From positions 1-45,897 of the forward strand of contig PAOW01000022.1 in the NCBI GenBank assembly GCA_002710015.1: a DNA stretch of 45,897 nucleotides. The letters run 5' to 3'. The position numbers were made by a program, and so were the translations under genes. Positions 16,563 to 25,439 of this stretch are shown here, piece after piece. This DNA comes from Methanobacteriota archaeon (lineage in GTDB: Archaea; Thermoplasmatota; Poseidoniia; Poseidoniales; Poseidoniaceae). The stretch's first letter is position 1. The number at the start of each line of letters is the position of its first letter. Below the pieces are notes generated by a model. It did not search any database. It was not told the DNA's origin and saw only the letters and a list, made by a program, of their open reading frames with translations.

Positions 16563-19367
16563 ATGGGACTAATTGAGAATCTTGGAGCAGTTGCCTCATC
16601 CTACATGGATGAAAAAGAGCGACTGGAAACCGCTGAGCAGAAGCGTAAGCGTACGAGGTCAGGACATGGATTTTGGCCACATGAGGTATTACGTGATACG
16701 CTAATCTTTGGATTCATGGCATGTGTCCTACTATTCTATGCATGGCTAATCCCTCCACCATTACACAGTGCAGCTGATCCTTTCGCTCAAGCAGGATTCG
16801 TTTTCCCAGACTGGTATGTGTTGTTTTCCTATGGATACTTAAGATGGGGAGAATACCTACCACAATTTGATGTTCCTTTAGGACCAATCGGGGACTTCTT
16901 TGGACAACCAGCGTTCCCATGGAACGCAGCATGGTGGGGAGCATTCCTGACTGGAATCCCAGTAGGTATTCTAGCACTACCACCATTCCTTGGCGGTAGA
17001 GAGAAAAGACCTGTTGAAGACCCATGGTTCGCTAGCGCAGGTGTCGTTTACTTAGCACATATATGGTTCATATCCATATTTTCAATCAACATTTTCCTAG
17101 AGTTATATGGTAAGAACAGAACTGATTATTGTAAATTGGATAGTCACGGTGATTTGTTGTGTGGAACAAGAGATCCATGGATTGCGGACCTGTTCAATTC
17201 TATCCCTTGGGGTATGACTGGAATTTTATTATGGATTGTGATATACTTCGTTGCAAAATGGATATTCAACAACGCCTGGGGTGCTAGGTTTACTCCAGCA
17301 CACGGAAAGAAACTGGTAATCGGTGCATTCATCGTTGCTACCGCTGCAACTGTTGTAACGTATCCTGTTTATGACAATGGATTCTGGGATGCCAAAGGAC
17401 TGCTAACCATCGCAGATTATCAGGAATTAGAAGATATGAGATCTCAACCTACCGATGTTCATGTTCATGAAAGGAATGAATTCATGGACGCTCAAGGATT
17501 TGAAGGAGACGTAGTTCCAGCTGCTGCTTGGATGAATTGGAACATATACCAACCGGCTAGATACTATATGATTGATTTCGCCGATAACAATGGGCATCAG
17601 AACTTGGATGATGGTTTGAACGGAGCGACTGGCCTATTCAATTACACTGCCGATGGAAACACAGATACTACTGGAGAATTCACTATCACTGAAGAGCACT
17701 GGCCTGATGACATTGAATTCACAACAGTCCCAGTCGATGCAACTTGTGAGACTAGAGCAAGTGAAGTCATAATTGATGGTGGAGACTCTACGTCTAAAAT
17801 GATTCAATCTAGCTTAGTTATCAAAGAAAAGGACAGCGGTAAGGTTGTCATTGATACGGATTGTAATACTGGTGAGACTGGAATTGAGCTTGGTAGTGGA
17901 GAATACACCTACGAATTCTTTGTAGAGTCAACCGACGGTCTGAAGACTAATTCAAGTGTTTTAGTTGAGACTACATTCATGGTCAAGGCATTCCAGCCAT
18001 TACTCCTATTCCATGACGATGCAGGCAATGGCCTGGCAATGCACACTGTAGATGTAAACAACCTTACGGCGTTGTCCTTAGAAGCCGGTAAATTTGGTGT
18101 CGTAGAAAATCCAACCTATCATGCCAACCCCAAGGCACTAGATGCTAAGCTAACATATGCAATGTTCATTCCTTGTATAACAGCAGGCGCTATCGTATTT
18201 GTCATCCTTAGAAACATGGCTAGAGGATATGAATTTGAAATGAACAAATGTTACGGATGCGATCTTTGTGATGATGCATGTCCTGTACGATTGTTCAATG
18301 CTGGAGACAAATTGAACATCATCTATAACTCGTGGAACAACGAAGATGACGGTGTTCCGTTATACTCTTGTCTCACTTGCACAGCCTGTACTAACGCATG
18401 CCCACAATTAGTGGACTATGATTCATATGTTGATATCAGAAGGTCTCTGATTGTTGGAGGTCCTGCTGCTGAAATTCCTCACACTGTTCTACAAGCTGTC
18501 TTAGCGGCAGAAGCTGAAGATGAAAGCGACGTAGATTTCGTATCGGTTGAAGACTATCCAATCGACTCGAACATAGGATACTACCCCGGCTGTGTCGACT
18601 ACTTAGACCAAGAAATGGTGTTCAGCCATCTAAACGAAGGAGAAATGAACCTAGGAGAGACAACCAATGCAGCATTCACACTGTTCGAAGAAATGGGGAC
18701 AGATGTTTCGTATCTGGGCCGTGATTTCTTGAAGTGTTGTGGTCATGACCAGAAATGGCAAGGTCTCGATGAAGTTTTCAATAAGTTGAAGGCTTACAAT
18801 CAAAAGAAGATTGAAGCGTCAGGAATAGATACCCTAGTATCTTCTTGCGCAGAATGTTTCAGAACCTTTGCTAGAGACTACGAATTAGATGGCGTAAAGG
18901 TCATGCACACGACAGAATTCCTTATCGAAAACGGATTTGATATGGAAATGAAGGCTGAAAACGATTTAACTGTAACATATCACGACCCTTGTAGACTTGG
19001 AAGACAAATGGGAATTTACGAAGAACCACGGCAATTGGTAGCTGGCGTTGAAGGTGTTGAACTTGTTGAAATGGAACATCACGGTGAGGATGCAATGTGC
19101 TGTGGTGTTTCAAGCATGATGTCATGCAATGAGAATGCAAGAGCATTGAGAGTCTCAAGAATGGAAGAAATAAGAAACACAGGAGCAGATATGATGATCA
19201 CTTCTTGTCCTAAGTGTGTTTCACACATGGAATGTCTGAAATTTGAGGGTGACGAGAGACATGATATCGAAATTCTGGACATCGTTTCGTTCCTAGCAAG
19301 GCAAGTTCAAGCCAAGAAATCGATGGTTGAAGAACTATCTACGGCACAGGTTTCTGTCGAAGCATGA
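16563..19367 (+). CDS. Cytochrome b subunit IV fused to extracellular domain and HdrD-like [4Fe-4S]/CCG module
   Basis: A 934-aa fusion. Residues about 40-270 contain several membrane helices and PDWYVLFSYGYLR, the counterpart of the PEWY Qo motif of cytochrome b C-terminal domains (subunit IV). Residues about 275-525 are a soluble Ig-like region, probably outside. A helix follows (MFIPCITAGAIVFVILRNMA, about 531-552). The inside part has two [4Fe-4S] motifs, CYGCDLCDDACP (about 563) and CLTCTACTNACP (about 602). Two complete CCG domains follow: YYPGC/CCGHD/CAEC (about 672-765) and HDPC/CCGVSS/CPKC (about 806-885), as in HdrD, GlpC and LutA. It is the last gene of the operon, 16 nt after cytochrome b. 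It would connect a cytosolic thiol/disulfide or hydroxyacid redox centre to quinone and Rieske. The substrate is unknown. Confidence 0.9.
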   Translation: MGLIENLGAVASSYMDEKERLETAEQKRKRTRSGHGFWPHEVLRDTLIFGFMACVLLFYAWLIPPPLHSAADPFAQAGFVFPDWYVLFSYGYLRWGEYLPQFDVPLGPIGDFFGQPAFPWNAAWWGAFLTGIPVGILALPPFLGGREKRPVEDPWFASAGVVYLAHIWFISIFSINIFLELYGKNRTDYCKLDSHGDLLCGTRDPWIADLFNSIPWGMTGILLWIVIYFVAKWIFNNAWGARFTPAHGKKLVIGAFIVATAATVVTYPVYDNGFWDAKGLLTIADYQELEDMRSQPTDVHVHERNEFMDAQGFEGDVVPAAAWMNWNIYQPARYYMIDFADNNGHQNLDDGLNGATGLFNYTADGNTDTTGEFTITEEHWPDDIEFTTVPVDATCETRASEVIIDGGDSTSKMIQSSLVIKEKDSGKVVIDTDCNTGETGIELGSGEYTYEFFVESTDGLKTNSSVLVETTFMVKAFQPLLLFHDDAGNGLAMHTVDVNNLTALSLEAGKFGVVENPTYHANPKALDAKLTYAMFIPCITAGAIVFVILRNMARGYEFEMNKCYGCDLCDDACPVRLFNAGDKLNIIYNSWNNEDDGVPLYSCLTCTACTNACPQLVDYDSYVDIRRSLIVGGPAAEIPHTVLQAVLAAEAEDESDVDFVSVEDYPIDSNIGYYPGCVDYLDQEMVFSHLNEGEMNLGETTNAAFTLFEEMGTDVSYLGRDFLKCCGHDQKWQGLDEVFNKLKAYNQKKIEASGIDTLVSSCAECFRTFARDYELDGVKVMHTTEFLIENGFDMEMKAENDLTVTYHDPCRLGRQMGIYEEPRQLVAGVEGVELVEMEHHGEDAMCCGVSSMMSCNENARALRVSRMEEIRNTGADMMITSCPKCVSHMECLKFEGDERHDIEILDIVSFLARQVQAKKSMVEELSTAQVSVEA

Positions 19368-19428
19368 AGCATACTTCTTCCTTTCATCCGGCCCAACCTT
19401 GATAGTGTATGCCACTCAAGAGTCCAAA

Positions 19429-20214
19429 ATGGACTATGATTCGATGAAACTCATAGAACTCAAAACACTCTGCAAGGATAGAGGGTTGAGAGTAAGCGGA
19501 ACGAAAGCTGAGGTTGTAATCAGATTAATGGAAGACGATGAGTCCAAACAACCTGCACCAATCTCAATCAGCTCCGCCCAACAGCAGCCACAAATGTATC
19601 AAAACCAACCAATTACACAGATAATTGTTCACAATAATGCTGATGTTACTCTCCAACTAACTGGAATCGGAATAATACTGTATGGACTTTTCAGAATGGC
19701 GATGGCTTTACTTTTCAATGAATGGATGCCATTTGAGTCTTTTCTTGCAATGGTAATTGGACTTGGCTACATACTAGGCGGTGTGCTTACAGTTCAGGCT
19801 TACAAACAGGGAATTTACGTAACTCTAGGAGTATTAGCATTCTCAGGTATAATGTCTTTGATCTATCATGAAGAATGGAGTCCATTGTCAATTGGAATGG
19901 GTGGTATTTGGCCACCAGAGTTTTCGCTGATATGCTCTGGTGTGTGTATGATAATTGTTGCAGCACCACTGTTAGGGGCGATGGGTGGTGGTACGGAATT
20001 CAGATCTGGCAGTCCACCATATCTCCGTAATTTTATGAATGCAGCAGACTACGTATCACCAGTACCATTGGCTGTAAGTCAAGAAGAAAAAACCTGGACG
20101 GAAACAAAGATTGTCGTCAAGTGTGTTCATTGTGACTCGAAGTTAAAAGTACCGGGTGGTTACAAGGGTAAGGTGAAGTGTCCTACTTGTAAAGAGAGTT
20201 TCGAAGTGCAGTGA
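19429..20214 (+). CDS. SAP-domain membrane protein with C-terminal zinc ribbon
   Basis: The first 40 residues from ATG 19429 form a SAP motif (MKLIELKTLCKDRGLRVSGTKAEVVIRLME), a short helical module often used to bind nucleic acid. A Gln/Pro-rich linker follows, then four hydrophobic helices (LTGIGIILYGLFRMAMALLF, FLAMVIGLGYILGGVLTV, GIYVTLGVLAFSGIMSLI, FSLICSGVCMIIVAAPLLG). The C-terminal 40 residues hold a zinc ribbon (CVHCDSKLKVPGGYKGKVKCPTC). The track start (19327) lies inside the previous gene's 3' end and adds no family-like sequence, so I moved it to 19429. SAP plus membrane plus ribbon is an unusual combination. Function unknown; it may tether chromatin or transcription factors to the membrane. 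Confidence 0.75.
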   Translation: MDYDSMKLIELKTLCKDRGLRVSGTKAEVVIRLMEDDESKQPAPISISSAQQQPQMYQNQPITQIIVHNNADVTLQLTGIGIILYGLFRMAMALLFNEWMPFESFLAMVIGLGYILGGVLTVQAYKQGIYVTLGVLAFSGIMSLIYHEEWSPLSIGMGGIWPPEFSLICSGVCMIIVAAPLLGAMGGGTEFRSGSPPYLRNFMNAADYVSPVPLAVSQEEKTWTETKIVVKCVHCDSKLKVPGGYKGKVKCPTCKESFEVQ

Positions 20215-20496
20215 TTATTCAGGTGTCGAGTCGTCATCCATTCCACGGATTTCATAATTCGACGGAAACATAGCAACGATTACTCCTGCGATTAGAAATC
20301 CTAACCCATACCCAAACTTCTGTTCCACAAATAGAAACTCGAGAGCAAACACAACTAACAACAAACCACCAATGTTTGAAACCCATACAAGTGTTTTGAA
20401 AGTCGATAAAGATACACCAGTTGTATTTGGACGTCGCAGTGGGCCAAATTCACCGCCAAAGCGCTGAGCGCCCTCATGTTCAGGAGGTTTTGCCAT
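20215..20496 (-). CDS. Small two-helix membrane protein
   Basis: A 93-aa protein with two predicted helices (LVWVSNIGGLLLVVFALEFLFV and FGYGLGFLIAGVIVAMFP) and charged ends. The track begins at GTG 20505. The ATG at 20496 has AGGTGAT 4 nt upstream, made partly from that GTG, so it is the better start (MAKPPEHEG). It is the last gene of the minus-strand asnB operon, 5 nt after the ferredoxin stop. No family recognised. Confidence 0.65.
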   Translation of the reverse strand: MAKPPEHEGAQRFGGEFGPLRRPNTTGVSLSTFKTLVWVSNIGGLLLVVFALEFLFVEQKFGYGLGFLIAGVIVAMFPSNYEIRGMDDDSTPE

Positions 20497-20501
20497 TGCA
20501 A

Positions 20502-20834
20502 TCACCTGTCTATCATAGTGATTGCATCAGTTGGGCATGATAGAACACAAAGACGACATCCTGTGCAAGCATCACGTATGATTTTCGCTTTCCGATTACT
20601 TGGAACATTCATTAGAGGAGAAGCCATTTCTTTAGCATATAGGTCAATCGCAGAGTCGTCACATACAATAGTACATTGGTCACATCCAATACAGAGGTTC
20701 TCCTTCACCCATGCAACAGTTGTTTCGCCACCTTTTATGGTTGAGCGGCGCTCACCTTTTTGCCTAGCCAAGGAGATTGCAATACGCTCAGACTCTGCTG
20801 CGCGCCGCCTTTGTAACTCCTGAAGAGAGGTCAT
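20502..20834 (-). CDS. 2x[4Fe-4S] ferredoxin
   Basis: A small electron carrier of 110 aa. Both cluster motifs are complete: CIGCDQCTIVC followed at a distance by D, and CTGCRLCVLSCP. A basic helical N-terminus of about 40 residues (LQELQRRRAAESERIAISLARQKGERR) precedes the Fe-S core, longer than in simple clostridial ferredoxins, and about 25 residues separate the motifs. Its start overlaps the stop of the membrane protein upstream (ATGA), so it is translationally coupled. It could feed electrons to a membrane or biosynthetic enzyme encoded in this operon, but the partner is not evident. Confidence 0.9.
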   Translation of the reverse strand: MTSLQELQRRRAAESERIAISLARQKGERRSTIKGGETTVAWVKENLCIGCDQCTIVCDDSAIDLYAKEMASPLMNVPSNRKAKIIRDACTGCRLCVLSCPTDAITMIDR

Positions 20835-21493
20835 CTATTCACCCCGATACCCTGCTTCCTTTCAAACCTCTCTACTGAAAGATTCACTAAAACGTCTCCA
20901 AGACAGTAAAACGCTCCAACTAGAAGTGGCGGATTCCAAGCCGTAAGGCTTGTCCAGGGTACTTGACTAGACCAAGTCCAATTACCCAAATAGGTCCCCC
21001 AAAGTTCCATAGCAAGTGCAGCCCAAGCCATCGAGGCATAAAGAGCAGGCTGCGGACCATACCTAGTAAAAGCTAAAACCATAATTAGTAAAAATACACC
21101 TGATGTATCTCCACCAGTATATGCTCCATACACAACTAGTGGGATGAACGGAACTAATACAATCATCGCAAATTTTTCCTTAAGCATTTTAGCTATAATA
21201 CGGCCTGTGTCAAACAAAAACCAGTGACCTACGGGTACATAGAGCGGCATTAGTCCACGTTGATATTCGTATATCAACCAAATTTCACTAAAAAACAACT
21301 CCATTGGAGTAGCAAAGGCCAGAACCGTTATCATCTCAATTCTTTCTTTTCTATCCGCTTTTTTGAAAAGGTAAGCAAATAATCCAATACACCATATGTT
21401 TACAGGCCACTCGCTATACATCGCACTGATATACAAGCCGAGCCCAATTGTCAGGGAATATGTTAGGATTTTATTCATGAAATCACTTTTCAT
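20831..21493 (-). CDS. Polytopic membrane protein, unknown function
   Basis: A 220-aa protein with about seven hydrophobic segments, including ILTYSLTIGLGLYISAMY, IWCIGLFAYLF, FAMIVLVPFIPLVVYGAY and GVFLLIMVLAFT. Conserved-looking polar residues sit inside or next to helices (MELFFSEIWLIYEYQRG, GHWFLFDTGR, MELWGTYLGNWTW), a pattern seen in membrane enzymes and not in simple anchors. The start overlaps the dehydrogenase-like gene by 11 nt; an alternative ATG at 21478 has AGTGAT just upstream. The 3' end overlaps the ferredoxin start by 4 nt. A membrane-bound redox or lipid enzyme is possible, but I recognise no family. Confidence 0.75.
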   Translation of the reverse strand: MKSDFMNKILTYSLTIGLGLYISAMYSEWPVNIWCIGLFAYLFKKADRKERIEMITVLAFATPMELFFSEIWLIYEYQRGLMPLYVPVGHWFLFDTGRIIAKMLKEKFAMIVLVPFIPLVVYGAYTGGDTSGVFLLIMVLAFTRYGPQPALYASMAWAALAMELWGTYLGNWTWSSQVPWTSLTAWNPPLLVGAFYCLGDVLVNLSVERFERKQGIGVNR

Positions 21494-22472
21494 ATTTTTC
21501 TATTGAAACCCCTTCGCTTCTCATAGTTTCGATTACGAATTCCAGAATGCTGTCTGGAAGATCCTCTGGTGCGTAAACACCTTCATTTAACAGGAGTGGG
21601 TTATCAGCCCAAGCCAAAACGCAACAAGTAGTAACAAGTCCAGTTGTTCTGGCCATACTGGAATCACCATCCTTTCCTTGATCTTCAACTACCCACCTGA
21701 CAGACCTGCCTTTCGACTGAATCTCAACTTCCATCCAAGTAAATTCACCTCTCGAGGGATTATACTTCCAAGCCTCAACAAGGTCATCTGGGTGCATTCT
21801 AGTGTTTTGATATCTCTGAATGTGACCTGGCCACCTAACGGTATATTCGCCCATATTTTCTATATCTAGGTTTAACAAAGAACGCAAACCATCTGTCAGA
21901 AAAGCCTCCATGACCCTACCATTTGCATCGATTGTATGTAAATCGCTCATTGCAGGCACGGTAGTAACAACGCTATCATCAATAATTCGCGCTGGTCTTG
22001 TATATTCTGCTATCACATCATGTGGGGAGAAAGGAGCCATGTAAGACCATTCACTGTCTTGCTGGAGTGGATTGCCTCCAACTTTAATGGTCACCTTTTC
22101 TATAACCTTGTATTTCTTTAGTGCGCTGCTTACAAGCATGTTGGAAAGACCCGGTGCAATACCAACGTCCCAAAGTATTGTGCTTGAACAACTTTGAATA
22201 TGATCAGGAGTCTTTTCACTGAATGATAAATCAACTACTTTTTGCCGAGTATTCTTGAAGATTTCAGTGACTTTACTACCGATTGATCCAGGTAGCATGT
22301 TTACAATTATATCAGCAGGATTATGGTCAAAAGAGAGCGCATCTCCTTGATGGAAGTTTGCACTTGTATCTACTTCATTAATATCGAACAGGTGTATTTC
22401 ATGACCAGATTCTACAAGCTTTCTAGTGACGTATTTCCCAACTAGGCCACCACCTAGACAATGAATTCTGAT
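21483..22472 (-). CDS. Saccharopine dehydrogenase-like oxidoreductase with apparent ATC start
   Basis: The track lists only an internal Met at 22298. Reading upstream restores the NAD(P)-binding N-terminus: RIHCLGGGLVGKYVTRKLVE, then HEIHLFDINE and ADIIVNMLPG, as in the LYS9/saccharopine dehydrogenase family. The catalytic-domain signature is WDVGIAPGLSNMLVSSAL. The total is 329 aa, somewhat short. No ATG, GTG or TTG exists in frame between the last stop and the GGGLVG loop. The position where a start is expected reads ATC: it overlaps the gshA stop as TAATC (TAATG would be standard) and lies 8 nt after AAGGAG. It is either a non-standard start, a mutation or a sequencing error. The family reduces or oxidises amino-acid adducts such as saccharopine; the substrate here is unknown. 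Confidence 0.8.
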   Translation of the reverse strand: MRIHCLGGGLVGKYVTRKLVESGHEIHLFDINEVDTSANFHQGDALSFDHNPADIIVNMLPGSIGSKVTEIFKNTRQKVVDLSFSEKTPDHIQSCSSTILWDVGIAPGLSNMLVSSALKKYKVIEKVTIKVGGNPLQQDSEWSYMAPFSPHDVIAEYTRPARIIDDSVVTTVPAMSDLHTIDANGRVMEAFLTDGLRSLLNLDIENMGEYTVRWPGHIQRYQNTRMHPDDLVEAWKYNPSRGEFTWMEVEIQSKGRSVRWVVEDQGKDGDSSMARTTGLVTTCCVLAWADNPLLLNEGVYAPEDLPDSILEFVIETMRSEGVSIEKYEK

Positions 22473-23683
22473 TATACCATCTCCTTTTGCTTCATAGATT
22501 CAGCACCCATTGCTAACATTGACAATTCAGCCAAGAGCGCATGCCAATTGTGTGCGTGTTTGCCATATTTATCTTTGACTTCATCAAACTTTACAAACTG
22601 CGCAGAAGGAGAATTAAGATTTTCAAGATCTCCTTTTTTTGAGTTTATCCTGTAAAACCACGAGGCAGCCTCCCCATCTACAAGATACACGACCGGCTCA
22701 ACTGGGTGTCCTTCCGGGGTTTTGAGACAAGTTGGTATTCCCTCCTGAATTAGGAAATTTTCAACATCAACCCCTCCTTTTGAATACATCAATCGCTTGA
22801 ATTTTCTATTTGAAAGGTTAAGAAGTTCTTCACCACTACTCACAGACATGATTCCAAGGCCATATGTTCCTCTGTCATTTTTTATGAATGCGACAGGATC
22901 TCTTTCAACGCCCATTTTCAGGTATCTTGCTTTCAGGTTTGCAAGAAATTCATCAACTTCCGCAGCAAGCATTTCCCTACAAGTCTCCTTCTCAAGGCAT
23001 TTATCTTCGCTAACAAACCAATCTGCCATTAGGTGCCAAGAATCTACTCCTAGTATTTTCGCTATTTCCTCAATATAACTTTTCAGACATTCATAATGTT
23101 CAGATTTCCTTCTACGTTGCCAACCCATATGAGTGGGAGGTATGACTTGACTACTGCTGAGTCCGGGCAAAATTCCTTCTGTAAGATCGTTATTCAGCAT
23201 AATTAAATCTGGAGTTTCGTTATCTACAACAAGGGCTTCATCCACTAGCGATACTTTGTCTAACATAAGAGGGCCCGTCAAACCATCGAGCGAACCAAAA
23301 GCACGTAACTCAGGAGAACCCACACTACACTTGTATCCTGCTCCTTCAATTAATCGTTTTATGGTTTTCACATTCTCAACGTATCCCTTATTCCTTGTGT
23401 GAGATTCAGGATAAAGATGAACCCAAGAACAGTCCTCGTTTAATCGTAAAATGTGAGATTTAAGAAGAGAAGAAAGACGTGATTCATCATTTTTTGATAC
23501 ATTGTTGAACCCTGCTGGAAAGTGATTAGAATCTACTACTGCTACTTTCCAACCACTATCTCTAATGTCAACACTACCATAAATTGGGATTGGTATCTCT
23601 TTTCGTTTCTCTTGCATCCATTTTTTTATTTCGGACCTTTTCTCCTCTAGTCTTTTAGTTAGATTGTGTATTACGGAAGTCAA
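22472..23683 (-). CDS. gshA: Glutamate-cysteine ligase, ferrooxidans type (GshA family)
   Basis: This 403-aa protein matches what I know of the Acidithiobacillus-type GshA family (distinct from E. coli GshA). Supporting stretches are IRDSGWKVAVVDSNHFPAGFNN, YPESHTRNKGYVENV, LMLNNDLTEGILPGLSS, MGWQRRRKSEHY and a Lys/Asp-bearing ATP-binding region (VAFIKNDRGTYGLGIM) typical of ATP-grasp-like ligases. The reaction would join glutamate and cysteine through the gamma-carboxyl using ATP, the first step to glutathione or gamma-glutamylcysteine. No glutathione synthetase is in the window. It overlaps asnB by ATGA and is followed directly by the dehydrogenase-like gene. A gamma-glutamyl ligase with a different amine substrate remains possible. 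Confidence 0.75.
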   Translation of the reverse strand: MTSVIHNLTKRLEEKRSEIKKWMQEKRKEIPIPIYGSVDIRDSGWKVAVVDSNHFPAGFNNVSKNDESRLSSLLKSHILRLNEDCSWVHLYPESHTRNKGYVENVKTIKRLIEGAGYKCSVGSPELRAFGSLDGLTGPLMLDKVSLVDEALVVDNETPDLIMLNNDLTEGILPGLSSSQVIPPTHMGWQRRRKSEHYECLKSYIEEIAKILGVDSWHLMADWFVSEDKCLEKETCREMLAAEVDEFLANLKARYLKMGVERDPVAFIKNDRGTYGLGIMSVSSGEELLNLSNRKFKRLMYSKGGVDVENFLIQEGIPTCLKTPEGHPVEPVVYLVDGEAASWFYRINSKKGDLENLNSPSAQFVKFDEVKDKYGKHAHNWHALLAELSMLAMGAESMKQKEMV

Positions 23684-25392
23684 ATCAACTCCTCCAAAAG
23701 ATCCGTCGCTGTCCCTTTCCGCTTACTGAACCCACGGTCTAGAATATGCATGGATTCAAATAGACCGAGACCGATACAGATCTCAGGTTGTTTTAGCAGT
23801 GCACTTTCGATTTCAGGGTATCTTTTCGCTATTTGCAAAGTATATGATTCCAATTCCTCAATTAATGAGTCTATCAGATTGGGAGATGTTGCTCTTCCCG
23901 CAGGTAATTTTGGACGATCTACTATCTCTTTTGGCAAATTTGTCAGGCCCGCAGCTCTTCGCAATGCTGCCTTTTCCAATCCATTACTAGGTAATTTCCA
24001 GTGCATTGGCAACTTGTTGGATGAAGATAAATGCCTACTACCCAAAAACGGCACTCTAACCTCTAAGCCATTAGCCATAGAATGCCTATCAACCAATCTT
24101 AATTGAAAATTTGATAACTGCCCATTATCCAATTCAAATTGGAGGAATTTTTCTAGAGATTGTGTATGGTTTTCTGGGTTATGATTACCATCCCACCAAG
24201 CCTGACCTGTAAGATTTGATAAGTCAAAGTTCATATCATCGAGTCGTCCTCTTACCAATTTTTTATGCTCATTCAGATTCTTATATCTTGGATAACCAGC
24301 ATGTAACTCATCAGCTCCTTGACCGCACAAACCAACGGTCACACTCTCCGACATTTTCGCAAACAGCGGCTGGAAGAACAAAACAGTGACATCTAAGTCC
24401 TCACCGTGCCAACATAAATCTGGTAACTTCTTTTCAAATAATTCAGGATCTAAAATATGTTGATTGTGCTGTAAGTCCAAGCTTTTTGCGACTAATTCAG
24501 CAGCTTTCCAATCTGGATTATCCTCGCTTTCAGCTACCGTCCAGCAAGCAGGGACCGGTTGTTCTGCAATCTCCGCAGCTTCTCTAGCAACAGCGCAAAC
24601 CAAACTAGAATCTAGACCGCCAGATAGTACGATTCCCACTGGGACATCAGACATCAATCTATCACTAACACTCAAAGTAAAACTTTCTAGCAATTTTTCA
24701 GGACTATCCCATGTATTAGCTGGAGAAATTTTAGGCGCCTCAAAGCGACAAGAACTCGTTAGTTGTGGCATACCGTCAATAAGTTCCCACACCTCAACTG
24801 TTCCAGGTCTGACTTGAAATACATCTGCAAAAAGTGTCGTGGCATCCAAAGGATATTCCCATGCAATTCTCGCTTTTAGTGCAATGTTGTCAATTTTTGG
24901 AGTGTATTGATCACACCCTCTCAAAGCCTTTGCTTCAGATGCAAAAAGTAGATTATTTCCTGCTATTGTTCTAACTAGAGGTTTTACTCCAACGGGGTCT
25001 CTTGCTAGAATTAATTGCTCATCAGCCCAAATTGCAAAAGCAAACATACCGTCTAGCTCAGATATCCATCTTGCATGATCTTTTGCACTACCTTTAGCAA
25101 TATGCTGGGATAATATTACTTCACTATCTCCATTTGTTTGATAGTTATACCCGATTCTTTTCAGTGATTTATAGTTGTAAATTTCTCCGTTTACGACTGC
25201 AACTTTACCTGGACCATGAATTGGTTGTGGTGAACCTTCAATATCGACGATTGCGAGTCTCGTATGGCCAAGGCCGCATTTGTCATCAATGAAGATTCCT
25301 TTACCATCCGGGCCTCTGTGTGCTAGTAATTGGTTCATTCTTTGTAATACATTTCTATCAGGATGACCAAGCATACCTGAAATGCCACACAT
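23680..25392 (-). CDS. asnB: Asparagine synthetase (glutamine-hydrolysing)
   Basis: A 570-aa class II amidotransferase plus synthetase. The N-terminus is MCGISGMLG, giving the nucleophilic Cys2 after Met removal, then LAHRGPDGKG, GLGHTRLAIVD and VVNGEIYNYKSL, all typical of the glutaminase domain. The synthetase domain has the PP-loop SGGLDSSLVCAV near residue 258, CGQGADELHAGYPRY, and VPFLGSRHL. It makes asparagine from aspartate with glutamine and ATP, in the cytosol. It heads a tight minus-strand operon with gshA and the saccharopine-dehydrogenase-like gene (4-nt and 1-nt overlaps). This raises the possibility that it amidates a different carboxylate in a dedicated pathway; the sequence alone cannot decide. 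Confidence 0.93.
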   Translation of the reverse strand: MCGISGMLGHPDRNVLQRMNQLLAHRGPDGKGIFIDDKCGLGHTRLAIVDIEGSPQPIHGPGKVAVVNGEIYNYKSLKRIGYNYQTNGDSEVILSQHIAKGSAKDHARWISELDGMFAFAIWADEQLILARDPVGVKPLVRTIAGNNLLFASEAKALRGCDQYTPKIDNIALKARIAWEYPLDATTLFADVFQVRPGTVEVWELIDGMPQLTSSCRFEAPKISPANTWDSPEKLLESFTLSVSDRLMSDVPVGIVLSGGLDSSLVCAVAREAAEIAEQPVPACWTVAESEDNPDWKAAELVAKSLDLQHNQHILDPELFEKKLPDLCWHGEDLDVTVLFFQPLFAKMSESVTVGLCGQGADELHAGYPRYKNLNEHKKLVRGRLDDMNFDLSNLTGQAWWDGNHNPENHTQSLEKFLQFELDNGQLSNFQLRLVDRHSMANGLEVRVPFLGSRHLSSSNKLPMHWKLPSNGLEKAALRRAAGLTNLPKEIVDRPKLPAGRATSPNLIDSLIEELESYTLQIAKRYPEIESALLKQPEICIGLGLFESMHILDRGFSKRKGTATDLLEELI

Positions 25393-25439
25393 GCTTACCG
25401 CTGACGCAATTCATTGATGATACCTTGCTTTTGCGCGAA

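Noticed and set aside
24464-24817. 117-aa plus-strand ORF inside asnB and similar long shadow ORFs (for example 1722-2111, 27718-28146, 30229-30663)
   Set aside because: All are antisense to well-supported conserved genes and show no independent motif or ribosome site.
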